Below the pieces are notes generated by a model. That model saw only the letters and a program-made list of their open reading frames with translations. It did no database searches and was not told the DNA's origin. The position numbers and the translations under genes were made by a program. This document shows, piece by piece, positions 26,561-35,481 of a stretch of 64,000 bases of DNA (positions within the stretch are counted from its first letter, which is position 1; every line of letters starts with the position of its first letter). Source of the DNA: Paenibacillus alkalitolerans (GTDB taxonomy: Bacteria > Bacillota > Bacilli > Paenibacillales > YIM-B00363); NCBI RefSeq assembly GCF_016482785.1, contig NZ_JAEMXM010000006.1, forward strand, positions 1 through 64,000, read 5' to 3'.

Positions 26561-26591
26561 GGACCTTTCGGCGCCTCCCGCCGAAAGGTCC
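26561..26591 (-). terminator. Hairpin resembling the terminator of the intact FtsX-type permease
   Basis: GGACCTTTCGGC pairs with GCCGAAAGGTCC (loop 7 nt). The same GACCTTTCG/CGAAAGGTC stem terminates the intact permease at 29008-29042. Here it follows a VLAFE-stop coding remnant on the minus strand. The U-tract is poor. Confidence 0.5.
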
Positions 26592-26601
26592 TCATCATCG
26601 T

Positions 26602-26640
26602 TTATTCAAATGCAAGTACGTCGCAGGCAATGCAATTTGC
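26602..26640 (-). pseudogene. Possible 3' tail of a second FtsX-type ABC permease
   Basis: The minus strand here reads ...DVLAFE-stop, as the intact permease at 29077-31491 ends EVLAFE-stop, and a similar terminator hairpin follows both. Only about a dozen codons are recognisable and upstream residues do not align well. It looks like the surviving end of a deleted paralogue, but a short coincidence is possible. Confidence 0.35.
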
Positions 26641-26693
26641 TTGTCGACGGTACAACTAAATGTCCGCTTGGGAAAAACGAATGTCGCGCTGCG

Positions 26694-27180
26694 TCATACC
26701 CGTTCTATGCCTTGTATGATGTAGGAATATTTCGTCCCGATATTCAAATAGATGTACCGGTCGGCGCCCATCAGATCGCTGATTTGCTGCGCCACGATAG
26801 GTCAGTTCAAAGCCTCCGTCCGTCTCTCGACTTTTCCTTGTTGCTCCTATAAAGTTGGTCATTCGAGGTTTGTCGTTTTTCAACTTCGGATCGATATACT
26901 CCAGGATAAACGGAGATCTCATAATTGTCCGCCACTGCCCTTGGCTCGTTTCCTCCGGCCAAGCCGACGGATCGGGGAAAGAGTTCCAGACCGCCCCGCT
27001 TCTTCTGTCCTCCACGATGAAATACCCGTGTTCGGATCGTCCTTTATTTGCAGCCGTTCGTTGCTTGCCGCCGGCTTCAGGATACAGGGTTACCATGAAA
27101 TCGGACTCTCCGCTCGGTGTTTTGTGGTGTGGTAACCAACAAATTCCACTCGAAAGCCAAGAGTCCTTGTTTCTTTTAGA
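26694..27180 (-). pseudogene. Frameshifted remnant resembling DUF5696-type protein
   Basis: The frame from about 27150 leftward encodes GYFIVEDRRSGAVWNSFPDP, a QWRTIMRSPFILEYID segment and GFELTYRGA, resembling the N-terminal region of large Paenibacillus DUF5696 proteins. I see no credible start or signal peptide. After GFELTYRGA a different frame (AQQISDLMGADRYIYLNIG) reads on to a TGA at 26694, so at least one frameshift or deletion junction is present. The second piece is unidentified and may come from another gene. The whole is about 160 codons of what should be several hundred. Confidence 0.55.
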
Positions 27181-27229
27181 AACATGACAAAACTAGTGGT
27201 GTTGAAACAAAATATTACAAAATGTTATT

Positions 27230-27652
27230 TCAACGGCTCAACAAATGCGCCAAATCCTGCATCATATCTTTGCGCATGCTCTCCTGACGGTTTACATCGC
27301 CAATCAAGTCATTCATCGTTTGAATGACTTGCCTCAATTCTTTCGACCCTTGCACCGGTATGTCCGGAATACGGCGCCCTTGCTGGACGCGCAAAGCGGA
27401 TTGGCTCAATACATCCGTATTTTCGGTCAGTTTTCCCGCCGCGATATAACTCAACCAAATAAATAACAGAACGATCGATGCAGCATCGTAATCTGCAAAC
27501 CGTTGGAGACTGGCGTTCACCATTACATTACTTTCATTAGGATCAAATGAAACGGTCACGTGTCCATGGAGCTGTCCTTTGGCAATGAAAGGAAGTTCAA
27601 CGTTTTTGCTTCCCGAAGCGGTTGACTCGTTGTCCCATGAATTCCCCTTTCA
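27230..27652 (-). pseudogene. Truncated sensor histidine kinase fragment
   Basis: The readable frame covers the end of an extracellular sensor (GQLHGHVTVSFDPNESN), one membrane helix (SIVLLFIWLSYIAA), a HAMP-like segment (RVQQGRRIPDIPVQGSKEL) and the start of the dimerisation helix (MRKDMMQDLAH). It stops right at the H-box: DLAH is followed by LLSR-stop instead of ELRTP. A stop codon also sits immediately upstream of the readable part. Both ends are missing, including phosphotransfer and ATPase domains, so it cannot work as a kinase. Confidence 0.75.
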
Positions 27653-27661
27653 AATCCCGAT

Positions 27662-27925
27662 ATGAGGTTAAGGGGAATGCTGCGACACCGGACGTTAGTA
27701 TTTGCTTCTTTTCTGGGGATTGTGCTGTCATTAGCCGTTATTCTTTATTTTTTATATGAAAATAAAGAAAAAGCCAACAAAGAAGCTGTCTTTGAAGAAG
27801 CGTTGATTACAAAGGCTTTGACGATCATTGCAATTATGAGGGAAACCAAAGTGTATTCCCTGCCTTTCTCGGAAGAAGAGGCGCAATGGTTGTCGAGTCT
27901 GACGCAGGGCGCCGGATTCCATTAT
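27662..27925 (+). pseudogene. N-terminal fragment of a membrane sensor protein
   Basis: The frame starts MRLRGMLRHR, has one strong membrane helix (TLVFASFLGIVLSLAVILYF), then a charged helical stretch with KEKANKEAVFEEALITKAL and QWLSSLTQGAGFHYV. Past about 27925 the frame runs into sequence that is antisense to the lacZ remnant, so the gene is cut there after about 88 codons. It resembles the N-terminus of a chemoreceptor or sensor kinase; the family is not determined. Confidence 0.55.
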
Positions 27926-27926
27926 G

Positions 27927-28690
27927 TAGGAGTATTCATAAGTTCGGTCCGCGTATAGCGTAAATTCGGGATGCGTCTTTGCATGCCAGCTGTCGTCGCC
28001 GCCGACGCCCATCTGACGGCAATTTACCCTGACTACCGTTTTGTCGGACGGGGGCAGCTTATACGCGTGGTCATGCGCTTCGAGCTCGGACGGCGTATAT
28101 GGAAGCACGTTGACCTCAACCGTCGAACAACCCCGGATCAATAAACCGTCGCCATCGCTGTCGGTTATTTCCGCCCAACGGACTTCGGTTTTGTTCCCGC
28201 ACTCTTGCGGCTTTAAATACGGGACGAATTGCTCCGCCGCCTTGCCTTCATAGATGCCCAGCTTGGCGCCGGTCGCCCGGTCGCAATAATTTTCATGCGG
28301 GCCTTTGCCGAACCAACTAAAATTGTCGAATGACCGGTCCATGGCAAACATCATGCCGACTTCCGGGATCTCGGGCAAGTCTTGACCGGGTTGAAGTCTT
28401 TGTACGACTCCGATTTCCCCGTTGCCAAAAACCGTATAGGTCACACTGCAGATGGAAGGGGATGCGGTCGCCAGCATATACTCGGCTTTCACTCTAACCT
28501 TGTACGGGGATATTTCCACATTGAAATGCGCAAGCTCTCCATTTTCGCCCGCTCTCTTCCAAGTCGCGCATCTGACCGGCAGCTTGCTGCCCCTGTCATT
28601 GTCGGTTGGAGCACGCCAGAAGTTCGGCGCAGGAGGCCGTTTTATCAATTCCTTGCCTTTTATAGCCGACATTTGCAAAAAGAACATCAA
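27927..28690 (-). pseudogene. C-terminal remnant of a GH2 beta-galactosidase (LacZ)
   Basis: About 250 codons match the C-terminal beta-sandwich (Bgal small chain) of LacZ: NFWRAPTDNDRGSKLP at the 5' side, then FSWFGKGPHENYCDR, YLKPQECGNKTEVRWAE, LPYTPSELEAHDHAYKL and MGVGGDDSWHAKTHPEF. All N-terminal domains with the catalytic Glu residues are missing, and the 3' end is cut just after TYEYSYI by an opposite-strand fragment. It cannot be active. It is a relic of a galactoside locus about 6 kb from the intact galKET genes. Confidence 0.85.
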
Positions 28691-28692
28691 TA

Positions 28693-29003
28693 CGTTGAGC
28701 ATTCGGTGCAGTCTTCAACAGTCCAAGCTGCAAATTTCCGATATCGCCAAAAAACTGAATGTCCATCGCGCTTATATTAGCCACTGTTTCAAAGAGGTTT
28801 ACGGAGTGTCACCGAAATATTACGCTCTGCAGGTCCGGATCAAGAAGGCCAAGGAGCTGTTGCAGCGGTCGGACTTGCCGGTCAGCAGCATCGCGGCGCA
28901 GCTGTCGTTTTCATCGACCGGATACTTTTGCCGTTTCTTCAGAAACCACGTCGGCTTCAGTCCTCATCAGTACAGAACATACGCGCGGACTATATCCCTA
29001 TAA
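28693..29003 (+). pseudogene. C-terminal DNA-binding remnant of an AraC-family regulator
   Basis: The frame from about 28710 encodes a complete double HTH: KLQISDIAKKLNVHRAYISH, KEVYGVSPKYYALQVRI, and DLPVSSIAAQLSFSSTGYFC to the usual GFSPHQYR end. The sensor half is missing; the upstream frame is antisense to the lacZ remnant. An ATG or GTG close to the HTH could in principle still give a short DNA-binding protein, but no SD is visible. Confidence 0.75.
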
Positions 29004-29007
29004 TGCC

Positions 29008-29042
29008 AAAAAAAGACCTTTCGACGATGCCGAAAGGTCCGA
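29008..29042 (-). terminator. Rho-independent terminator after the FtsX-type permease
   Basis: On the minus strand GGACCTTTCG and CGAAAGGTC form a 9-bp stem with a short loop and a run of seven Ts. It lies about 35 bp beyond the permease stop and ends the five-gene leftward operon. Confidence 0.8.
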
Positions 29043-29076
29043 AATAAGGTATCTGCTTTCTCTACTTCTCTGTTGT

Positions 29077-31491
29077 TTATTCAAACGCAAGAACTTCGCG
29101 CATCGCAAGCCGGGACGCTCTCCAAGCCGGCAGAAAGCTCGCGGCCGCGGAACAGACCAGCGCGCCGCCAAACCATAGCAATATGCCGTGCGCCGGAAAC
29201 ACATAGTCGAGCGTGTTTTTGAACAGCGACTCTCCGACGGCATCGGCCAGAAGCTTGCTGACCGGTACCGCCAACAGCGAGCCCGCCGCCCAACCGATAA
29301 GGCCGACGATCATCCCTTCCGCGACTACGATGCTCCAGATCGAACGGTTCGTAGCGCCGATGCTTCGCAAAATGCCGAAATCTCTCGTTCTCTCCATGAC
29401 GTTAATGCTCATGCAGCCAAGCAAGCCCAACGTCGACACGACGGTAAGCAATGTCCCCATGACGGCGAGAAATCCCAACATAATCCCGAATCGGCTCTGC
29501 TGCAGCTCCCGGTATTCGGAAGTCAGCGAAATGCCCGCCACAGGTATTCCCTCCGCTTCCAACGCGGCTTGAAGCTTCTCGGCCGTCCTGGCCTGCGCGA
29601 CCCGGTCATGCTCGGCGGTCACAATATGCAAATGAGATATTTGACCGGCAAGCCCGGTCGTCTGTTCCCATGCATCGTATGAAACGAACGACTCCACTTT
29701 GCCGACGACTTTGCGCAGGATGCCGACGACCTTCCATTCCGAAGGCTTACCGTTCCACTCGAACGTTACGGTGTCGCCCGCACGTATGTCCCCGGGGTCA
29801 TCGTTAAATATGTACGAATCGATGACGATCGCATTGCGGTCGTCCGGCGTCAGCCAGCGGCCATCGGTAATAATGGGCGTCATCAGTTCCGTTCCGGGAG
29901 GAGGGGCGGCCATGCTCCAATCGACGCTCTCCGAACCGTCCTCCCTTACGCGATTCGCAATGGAAGCTCCCCAGCCTTCGACGGCCGCAACGCCTTCAAC
30001 AGAAGCGGCCGCTTGTTCCGCACGCGATTTCGGCTGAGGAGACGGGAAAGCGATTTGCAGGTCGTACCCGGCGTATTGAAGAGACCGCTCCAAAGTTAAG
30101 TCCATGCTTGCGTAAATGCTAATCACGGAAACAACGATAGCTCCGCTCAGGCTTAACGTGGTTATGGTAAGCGCCAATCTTCCTTTGCGGCGAAACGTAT
30201 TTCGCAGCGAAAGCATCAGCGGACGGGGCAAGCCGCGCGCCCGCTCCAACAACCGGTCTATCCAACCCGTTCCGAACCGTTCTCCGCCTGCGCCTCCCGT
30301 CTGAATCGCTTCGCGTACGGAAATGCGAATTCCGCGATAAATAGGCAGCGCCGCTGCGAGGAACGGCACGCAAACACCAATAAACATTGCGGCGACGATG
30401 ACTTGCGGCGAATACCCGTAACCCGAGCTGTCGAAGTTCAACAGTTCGTTCGTTCCGGCCATGACCGCTGACGCGCCGAACAATCCGAGCGGCAGCCCCG
30501 CGGCGATCGCAAGCGCGCCAAACATAATAACGATGAATGAGTACATTGCAAAAAGCGCCCGCGGAGTCGCCCCTATGACCTTCATCACCCCGATTTGCCG
30601 AAGCTGCCCTCCAAGAATGGCTAATACGGTATTTACGACCAGCGTCATACCCAACAATAGCGCAAGGGTGCCCAACGTTTGAAGGATGGCGATCATCGAT
30701 CCGACGATGTCCGCCCCCCAATGCTTGCCGGGCTCCGGAATATTCGTCGTATGTACTTGAATGTTTCTTGCGTATAACACGTCCCGAACCGCCGCTGCGG
30801 TACGCTCGATTTCCCGTGTCAAGCGGCCCGCTTCCGTCTCTCCGGTGTCCGCAATCGCGAACGAAACGGCGTTATACAGCCGCGGAAAGCCGAAATCGTT
30901 CAATGTATCCAATGTAATATACACGTACCCAGTCCCGGACAACGACGCCGTCTCCCTTACGGGATCGCGCGCCGTTCCCGAAATCCGCAGCGGCTTTAAC
31001 GTTCCTCCGGGCGTTTCCAACCAAACCGTATCTCCGACGCTCAGCCCGTAATACGAGAGAGCTGTTCGTTCGAACAACGCTTCTTCGCGGCCCGGCGGAT
31101 AGGAGCCCTGTTCAGGCAGCAGCCGGTCGCTGCTTATAGAAGAAAAGTCGTCGATAGCGACTAATTGCACTTTGCGCCAATCCTCGGCAGCCGGCGAATC
31201 CAGGGCGCTCATGCGAACGGATGCGGCGAAGCGGCCCTCGGCCGACGCAACCCCGTCGGCTTCCCGGACGGCATCAAGGACGGAGCCGTCAAAGCCGCTT
31301 GTGAACACGACCGCATCCGACGGATTCGCAGCTTCGTAGCTTTCCGCCATACCCCGGTTCAACGTATGCAGCGTCTGGCCGATTAAGCTCACACCCGCAA
31401 CGCCGATGGAGATGGACAGAACCGCAAGGAGCGTACGCCCCGGATCCGAAAGCAAATCGCGAAACATCTTGCGCCATCGCGTGTTACCCAT
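29077..31491 (-). CDS. ABC transporter permease, FtsX/MacB type with ten membrane helices
   Basis: 804 aa. It has an N-terminal helix (about 17-38) and a large extracellular MacB-like domain, then an FtsX triplet at about 280-400 (TLALLLGMTLVVNTVLAI start). A second half repeats the layout: helix near 450, extracellular domain, and FtsX helices at about 670-800 ending in the conserved WRASRLAMREVLAFE tail. Such permeases move lipoproteins, peptides or antibiotics, or act as mechanotransducers rather than importers. The ATG overlaps the ATPase stop by 8 bp, so the two are translationally coupled. Confidence 0.9.
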   Translation of the reverse strand: MGNTRWRKMFRDLLSDPGRTLLAVLSISIGVAGVSLIGQTLHTLNRGMAESYEAANPSDAVVFTSGFDGSVLDAVREADGVASAEGRFAASVRMSALDSPAAEDWRKVQLVAIDDFSSISSDRLLPEQGSYPPGREEALFERTALSYYGLSVGDTVWLETPGGTLKPLRISGTARDPVRETASLSGTGYVYITLDTLNDFGFPRLYNAVSFAIADTGETEAGRLTREIERTAAAVRDVLYARNIQVHTTNIPEPGKHWGADIVGSMIAILQTLGTLALLLGMTLVVNTVLAILGGQLRQIGVMKVIGATPRALFAMYSFIVIMFGALAIAAGLPLGLFGASAVMAGTNELLNFDSSGYGYSPQVIVAAMFIGVCVPFLAAALPIYRGIRISVREAIQTGGAGGERFGTGWIDRLLERARGLPRPLMLSLRNTFRRKGRLALTITTLSLSGAIVVSVISIYASMDLTLERSLQYAGYDLQIAFPSPQPKSRAEQAAASVEGVAAVEGWGASIANRVREDGSESVDWSMAAPPPGTELMTPIITDGRWLTPDDRNAIVIDSYIFNDDPGDIRAGDTVTFEWNGKPSEWKVVGILRKVVGKVESFVSYDAWEQTTGLAGQISHLHIVTAEHDRVAQARTAEKLQAALEAEGIPVAGISLTSEYRELQQSRFGIMLGFLAVMGTLLTVVSTLGLLGCMSINVMERTRDFGILRSIGATNRSIWSIVVAEGMIVGLIGWAAGSLLAVPVSKLLADAVGESLFKNTLDYVFPAHGILLWFGGALVCSAAASFLPAWRASRLAMREVLAFE

Positions 31492-32575
31492 GGCTCAATT
31501 CTCCTTGGAGCCGGTGCAGCTCGCCCAACCGTTCGCGAATGCTGCGGTCGATGTCTTCCTTTGTCATAGCCGATTGGGTAAGTATGCCTCCGAACGTTTC
31601 ACGGTCGAGCTCGTACACCTCCAACGTCTCCTTCGCGCCGGCACGAATCGTGGCCGTGCGCCGTCCTCCGCGCACCAAGGCGATCTCCCCGAAATATTGC
31701 CCGGGGCCAAGGCTGCTCACCAAAATATCGTTCCCGCCAGGGTGCTTCACAAGCACCTCCGCTTCGCCCTTCGTCACCACATATGCGCAATCCGCTTCAT
31801 CGCCCTGCCGCAGCAAAATCGTGCCGGGAGCCACTTCAACCTTGCGAAACCGCTTCGCTAGCGCGGTAAGCACGTCGACATCGAGGCCCGGGAACGCGTG
31901 AACGATATGCTGGTTGACGATTTCGCCGTCGGCGACGATGATGCTTCGCTGCACGCGATGCGCAAGATCGTTGTCGTGGGTCACCATGACGACCGTCTTG
32001 CCTTGCTTGACGAGCCCTTCAAACAATTGGAAGACGCTCTCCGCCGTCTTTGAATCGAGACTCCCCGTAGGCTCGTCTCCGATGATGACCGGCGGGTCGT
32101 TCGCAAGCGCCCTGGCGATCGCCACGCGCTGCTGCTGTCCTCCGGATATGGCGGACGGCATCTTGTAGGCATGGCCGGCCATACCTACGCTGTCCAGCAG
32201 CTCCATCGCCCTGCGTTTGCGTTCCTTCGCCGCCCACATGCGGCAAAAATCCATCGGGAGCATTACGTTTTCAATTAAATTAAGTGTCGGCATCAACTGG
32301 AAAAATTGAAAAATGACGCCGAGCTGCCTTCCTCTCCACTGCGCCAAAGCGCTGGATTTCAGCTGACTCAGCCGCGTGCCGTTCACCGTCACTTCCCCGC
32401 TTGTCGGCTCATCTATGCCGGTAATCATGTTTAACAGCGTCGATTTCCCGCTGCCCGATTTGCCGACAATCGCGACGAACTCCCCGGCGGCGATGTCCAG
32501 ATCGATCCCCTTCAACACGGTAAACGCCGAACCGCCGGTTCGGAACGTCTTAACCACTTTCCGGCAGCTAATCAT
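31484..32575 (-). CDS. ABC ATPase fused to a C-terminal cyclic-nucleotide-binding domain
   Basis: 363 aa. Residues 1-225 are a LolD/MacB-like ATPase: Walker A GKSGSGKSTLLNM, a Q-loop near QFFQLMP, signature ISGGQQQRVAIARAL, Walker B VIIGDEPTG, and H-loop VTHDND. Residues about 235-345 are a CAP_ED domain: APGTILLRQGDEADCAYVV, GPGQYFGEIALVRGGRRTAT with the phosphate-binding-cassette-like GEIAL and RTA residues. So transport may respond to a cyclic nucleotide or another ligand. The ATG overlaps the aminotransferase stop by 4 bp and the 3' end overlaps the permease. Confidence 0.92.
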   Translation of the reverse strand: MISCRKVVKTFRTGGSAFTVLKGIDLDIAAGEFVAIVGKSGSGKSTLLNMITGIDEPTSGEVTVNGTRLSQLKSSALAQWRGRQLGVIFQFFQLMPTLNLIENVMLPMDFCRMWAAKERKRRAMELLDSVGMAGHAYKMPSAISGGQQQRVAIARALANDPPVIIGDEPTGSLDSKTAESVFQLFEGLVKQGKTVVMVTHDNDLAHRVQRSIIVADGEIVNQHIVHAFPGLDVDVLTALAKRFRKVEVAPGTILLRQGDEADCAYVVTKGEAEVLVKHPGGNDILVSSLGPGQYFGEIALVRGGRRTATIRAGAKETLEVYELDRETFGGILTQSAMTKEDIDRSIRERLGELHRLQGELSHG

Positions 32576-33774
32576 GACTTACTGACTTCGCCGGCGCGCG
32601 CGGCCGCAGCTGCGAACCGCTCCAACGCCTCCAGCAGTAACGGCCGCGGGCATGCGCAGTTCACCCGCAAGAAGCCGGATCCCTCTTCATCGCCGAACAC
32701 CGATCCTTCGCTGAACGCGACTTTCGCTTCGGCAAACATGAGGCGTTTCAGATCGGCAACACTCATCCCAAGCCCGCGGCAGTCGATCCAAAGCAAATAC
32801 GTACCTTCCGCACGAACCGGCCGAATGACCGGCAGCCGCCGCTCGAAAAACCCGATCGCTGCATCGATGTTTTCTTTCAGGTAAGGCAGCAGCTGATCCA
32901 GCCAATCCCCGCCTTCGTTATAAGCGGCGATGGTCGCCGTATGGGCGAAAAAGTTTTGCATATGCAACGAAAGCGTCTTAATGCGGTTCGCCAGCTTCGT
33001 CCGAAGCTTGGCATCCGCCGCGACGATGAAAGACGACTGAACGCCAGGAATATTAAAGGTTTTCGTAGGAGCAAGCAGCGTGATCGAATGGGAAGCCGCG
33101 TAATCGCCTACCGTTGCGTATGGTACGTGCCGCGCGGGCTGAAACACGAGATCGCAATGAATTTCGTCGGAGACGACCGTTACGCCGTACTTGGCGGCCA
33201 ATTCCTCCAAGCTCGACAGCTCCTCGCGCGTCCACACTCGGCCGCCCGGATTGTGCGGGTTGCACAGAAGCATCAGTTTCGCACTGTCTTGCATGAGCTT
33301 CTCCATACCCTCCAAGTCCATACGGTAACGCCCGTCTTCGCCCAGTATGAGCGGGTTGCGGGCGACATTTCGCCCGTTCATCCGGATCACGTCGAAGAAA
33401 GGATAGTACACAGGCGGCTGCACGATGACATTCGCGCCGGGTTCCGTAAACAATTCCACTGCCAATGAAAGCGAAGTGACGACGCTCGGGCTCATGAGGA
33501 TCGATTCGGCGGGGATGCTCCAGTTATGCCTCCGCTCGAACCACCCGCGAATTGAGTCATACCAATCGTCGGTTCGGATTGTGTATCCATATACGCCCTC
33601 TTGAGCGCGGCGGACAAGAGCGTCCACAATCGGCTGCGCGCAAGGAAAATCCATATCCGCCACCCATAGCGGCAGCACGTCTTCCCCGCCAAACAAGGCG
33701 GTCAGTTGATCCCATTTGTATGAAGCCGTATTCCGGCGGTCGATCATACGGTCAAAATCATATTGAATCGGCAT
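32572..33774 (-). CDS. patB: MalY/PatB-family PLP enzyme (cystathionine beta-lyase type)
   Basis: 400 aa, the normal length. It begins with the family-typical FDRMIDRRNTASYKWD. It has LPLWVADMDFPCAQPI, LLCNPHNPGGRVW, the DEIHCDLVF Asp contacting PLP and LLAPTKTFNIPGVQSS with the Schiff-base Lys. These enzymes are C-S lyases acting on cystathionine or cysteine conjugates, in the cytoplasm. GGAGGG precedes the ATG. Its link to the downstream ABC genes (4-bp overlap) is unusual and may hint at a sulfur-containing substrate, which is inference. Confidence 0.9.
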   Translation of the reverse strand: MPIQYDFDRMIDRRNTASYKWDQLTALFGGEDVLPLWVADMDFPCAQPIVDALVRRAQEGVYGYTIRTDDWYDSIRGWFERRHNWSIPAESILMSPSVVTSLSLAVELFTEPGANVIVQPPVYYPFFDVIRMNGRNVARNPLILGEDGRYRMDLEGMEKLMQDSAKLMLLCNPHNPGGRVWTREELSSLEELAAKYGVTVVSDEIHCDLVFQPARHVPYATVGDYAASHSITLLAPTKTFNIPGVQSSFIVAADAKLRTKLANRIKTLSLHMQNFFAHTATIAAYNEGGDWLDQLLPYLKENIDAAIGFFERRLPVIRPVRAEGTYLLWIDCRGLGMSVADLKRLMFAEAKVAFSEGSVFGDEEGSGFLRVNCACPRPLLLEALERFAAAAARAGEVSKS

Positions 33775-33814
33775 ACGTTCCCTCCACTTGCCAGTTTATT
33801 GAAATTGTACTCTT

Positions 33815-34735
33815 TCAAGCGGAAGTGCTCAAGGCCGGGTCTTCCAATACACGAAATTTTTGAATCCATTGCGAGGCGATCACTTCCCCTGCCTCATTGA
33901 TCAACCGAACTTCCAAGCTCTTGGCTCCCTCAATGGCGGCTCGAAGCTTTTCGGCGGATACTCCATCTTTGACATTAAACATGCTGCCGTACACGTGGCT
34001 TTCGTCGCGCAGCAAGGTGAACCGCTGCCCCATATAGTGGTCGGCCACGCCGGGGTCCTGCTCAAGCAGATCCGACAACGCCGGGTCGGCGATATTGATC
34101 CTGAAGGCGAAAGGATCCGTCGTGCTGCCGGACTCGTTAACGACGGTGAACTCCACGACCAACACCGTCTCAGCTTCGGTTTCTGCGTAGCTGGCTACCG
34201 ACTTGCCCGGCACGAATGAAAGCTTGTCGTTCAAACCTTGCCGGTCCGCTTTAGTCAGCAAGACCAATTCCGACAGCGCATGCGAGTTAACGAAATCTTT
34301 AGTTACTTTCCAGTCCCCCTCCCGTTTCTCGATTTGTATATTCCCGCTTACTTGTTGTTCTTTGCCGCTTCCGTTTGCCGCAACAACTAAAACCAATGAA
34401 TATTCCGTAACAAACTTTCCGCCGCTCTCGAACGGATCGCTGAATGAAACGTCCTTCACTCGCACATCCGATTGGTGCGCTCTGGCTATTTCCAAAGGAA
34501 TGCTGACAATTCTGTCTGCGGAGATGTCATTCAAAGCTTCATCTGAAACATATTTGCTTACTGCGGCGGTCCGCTCCTCAACCGTGGGAATCTGCTTGTA
34601 GGCGACTTCAAATAGCGCTTTCTTGTATTCAGACGCAAATTGAAGCGCCGAGTATTTATCATTCGGTTGAGCATTGCAGGATATCAAGGGAATTAGGAAC
34701 GCCACATAAAGAAGTACGCTAATAACCTTTTTCAG
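33815..34735 (-). CDS. Lipoprotein of unknown function
   Basis: 306 aa if initiated at CTG 34735, which is 7 bp after AAGGGGAG and gives a classic lipoprotein leader KKVISVLLYVAFLIPLISC. The in-frame TTG at 34741 is only 1 bp from that SD, too close. After the lipidated Cys the protein is soluble. An N-terminal helical part has VEERTAAVSKYVSDEAL, and a C-terminal beta-rich part has VVEFTVVNESGSTTDPFAF. The family is not recognised. It lies between the nucleotidase gene (7-bp gap) and patB in the same leftward run. Confidence 0.7.
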   Translation of the reverse strand: MKKVISVLLYVAFLIPLISCNAQPNDKYSALQFASEYKKALFEVAYKQIPTVEERTAAVSKYVSDEALNDISADRIVSIPLEIARAHQSDVRVKDVSFSDPFESGGKFVTEYSLVLVVAANGSGKEQQVSGNIQIEKREGDWKVTKDFVNSHALSELVLLTKADRQGLNDKLSFVPGKSVASYAETEAETVLVVEFTVVNESGSTTDPFAFRINIADPALSDLLEQDPGVADHYMGQRFTLLRDESHVYGSMFNVKDGVSAEKLRAAIEGAKSLEVRLINEAGEVIASQWIQKFRVLEDPALSTSA

Positions 34736-34748
34736 AATCAATCTCCCC

Positions 34749-35273
34749 TTACAGAAAATAATTCCGTACTTCCAACCAGTTGTTTACTCTAACGTATCCC
34801 GTTTCATTCACATTGTGCGGCGCCGTAAACAAAATTCCTTGACCCTCAAAACGTTGAAAATGTCTCGAATTATCGTCAATCAGGTAATCCGCTCGGATAA
34901 CGCTTTTATCTCCGCAAAACACAAAATTCATCTCATTCAGAAAGGGAAATTGTTCCTTAAGCCATTCGTACTTTGAGGTGAATGAAGCCGGAAACTCCAT
35001 CGCCGCCGTTGTGATGAAAATTTCATATTGTTCACTTAATTGTTTGATAACCTTTTGGCTGTCTCTCATGACATCCAAATCGCGGAAAAAAGCGGGATCG
35101 TTTAAGTATGCAGTAATCTCGTTTTTTAAATGAGGACGTAATTCCCTAAGCCGAGTTCCCTGCAAGTCATTCACAGTAAAATTCTCATTGTAGTCGCGAT
35201 TAAACACTCGTAAATGTTTCGCGTTAAAATCCGCTATCACTTCGTCCATATCTATTGCAATTCTCTTTTTCAT
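34749..35273 (-). CDS. 5'(3')-deoxyribonucleotidase-like HAD phosphatase
   Basis: 174 aa from the ATG at 35273, 8 bp after GGAG. It belongs to the HAD superfamily, NT5C group: motif I IAIDMDEVIADFNAKH with the nucleophile Asp and the second Asp near the N-terminus, a helical cap, the motif II FITTAAM, and motif III/IV around SVIRADYLIDDNSRH. It dephosphorylates deoxynucleoside monophosphates or related compounds. It is first in the leftward five-gene run. Composition is more AT-rich than the downstream ABC genes. Confidence 0.88.
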   Translation of the reverse strand: MKKRIAIDMDEVIADFNAKHLRVFNRDYNENFTVNDLQGTRLRELRPHLKNEITAYLNDPAFFRDLDVMRDSQKVIKQLSEQYEIFITTAAMEFPASFTSKYEWLKEQFPFLNEMNFVFCGDKSVIRADYLIDDNSRHFQRFEGQGILFTAPHNVNETGYVRVNNWLEVRNYFL

Positions 35274-35481
35274 AAAACATTCTCCACTCCTTGTACTCTT
35301 CTTTATTTTGACGATATTGAATACGAACTCGCGCAGTTTCTCCAATTGTGCGGCATCTTTCGTTATTTCGCAATTCTTTTCATCTCTCCTCGTGCAATGC
35401 GGCTTTCTCTTGTCATTCGCGGAACCTTTTCACATAATGGGATAAAAGTCAGCAGGTTCAATGAAAGGGGAGACGGCGCAT

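Noticed and set aside
28452-28690. N-terminal half of the plus-strand AraC frame
   Set aside because: This part is simply antisense to the lacZ remnant; only the HTH part from about 28700 is a genuine gene relic.
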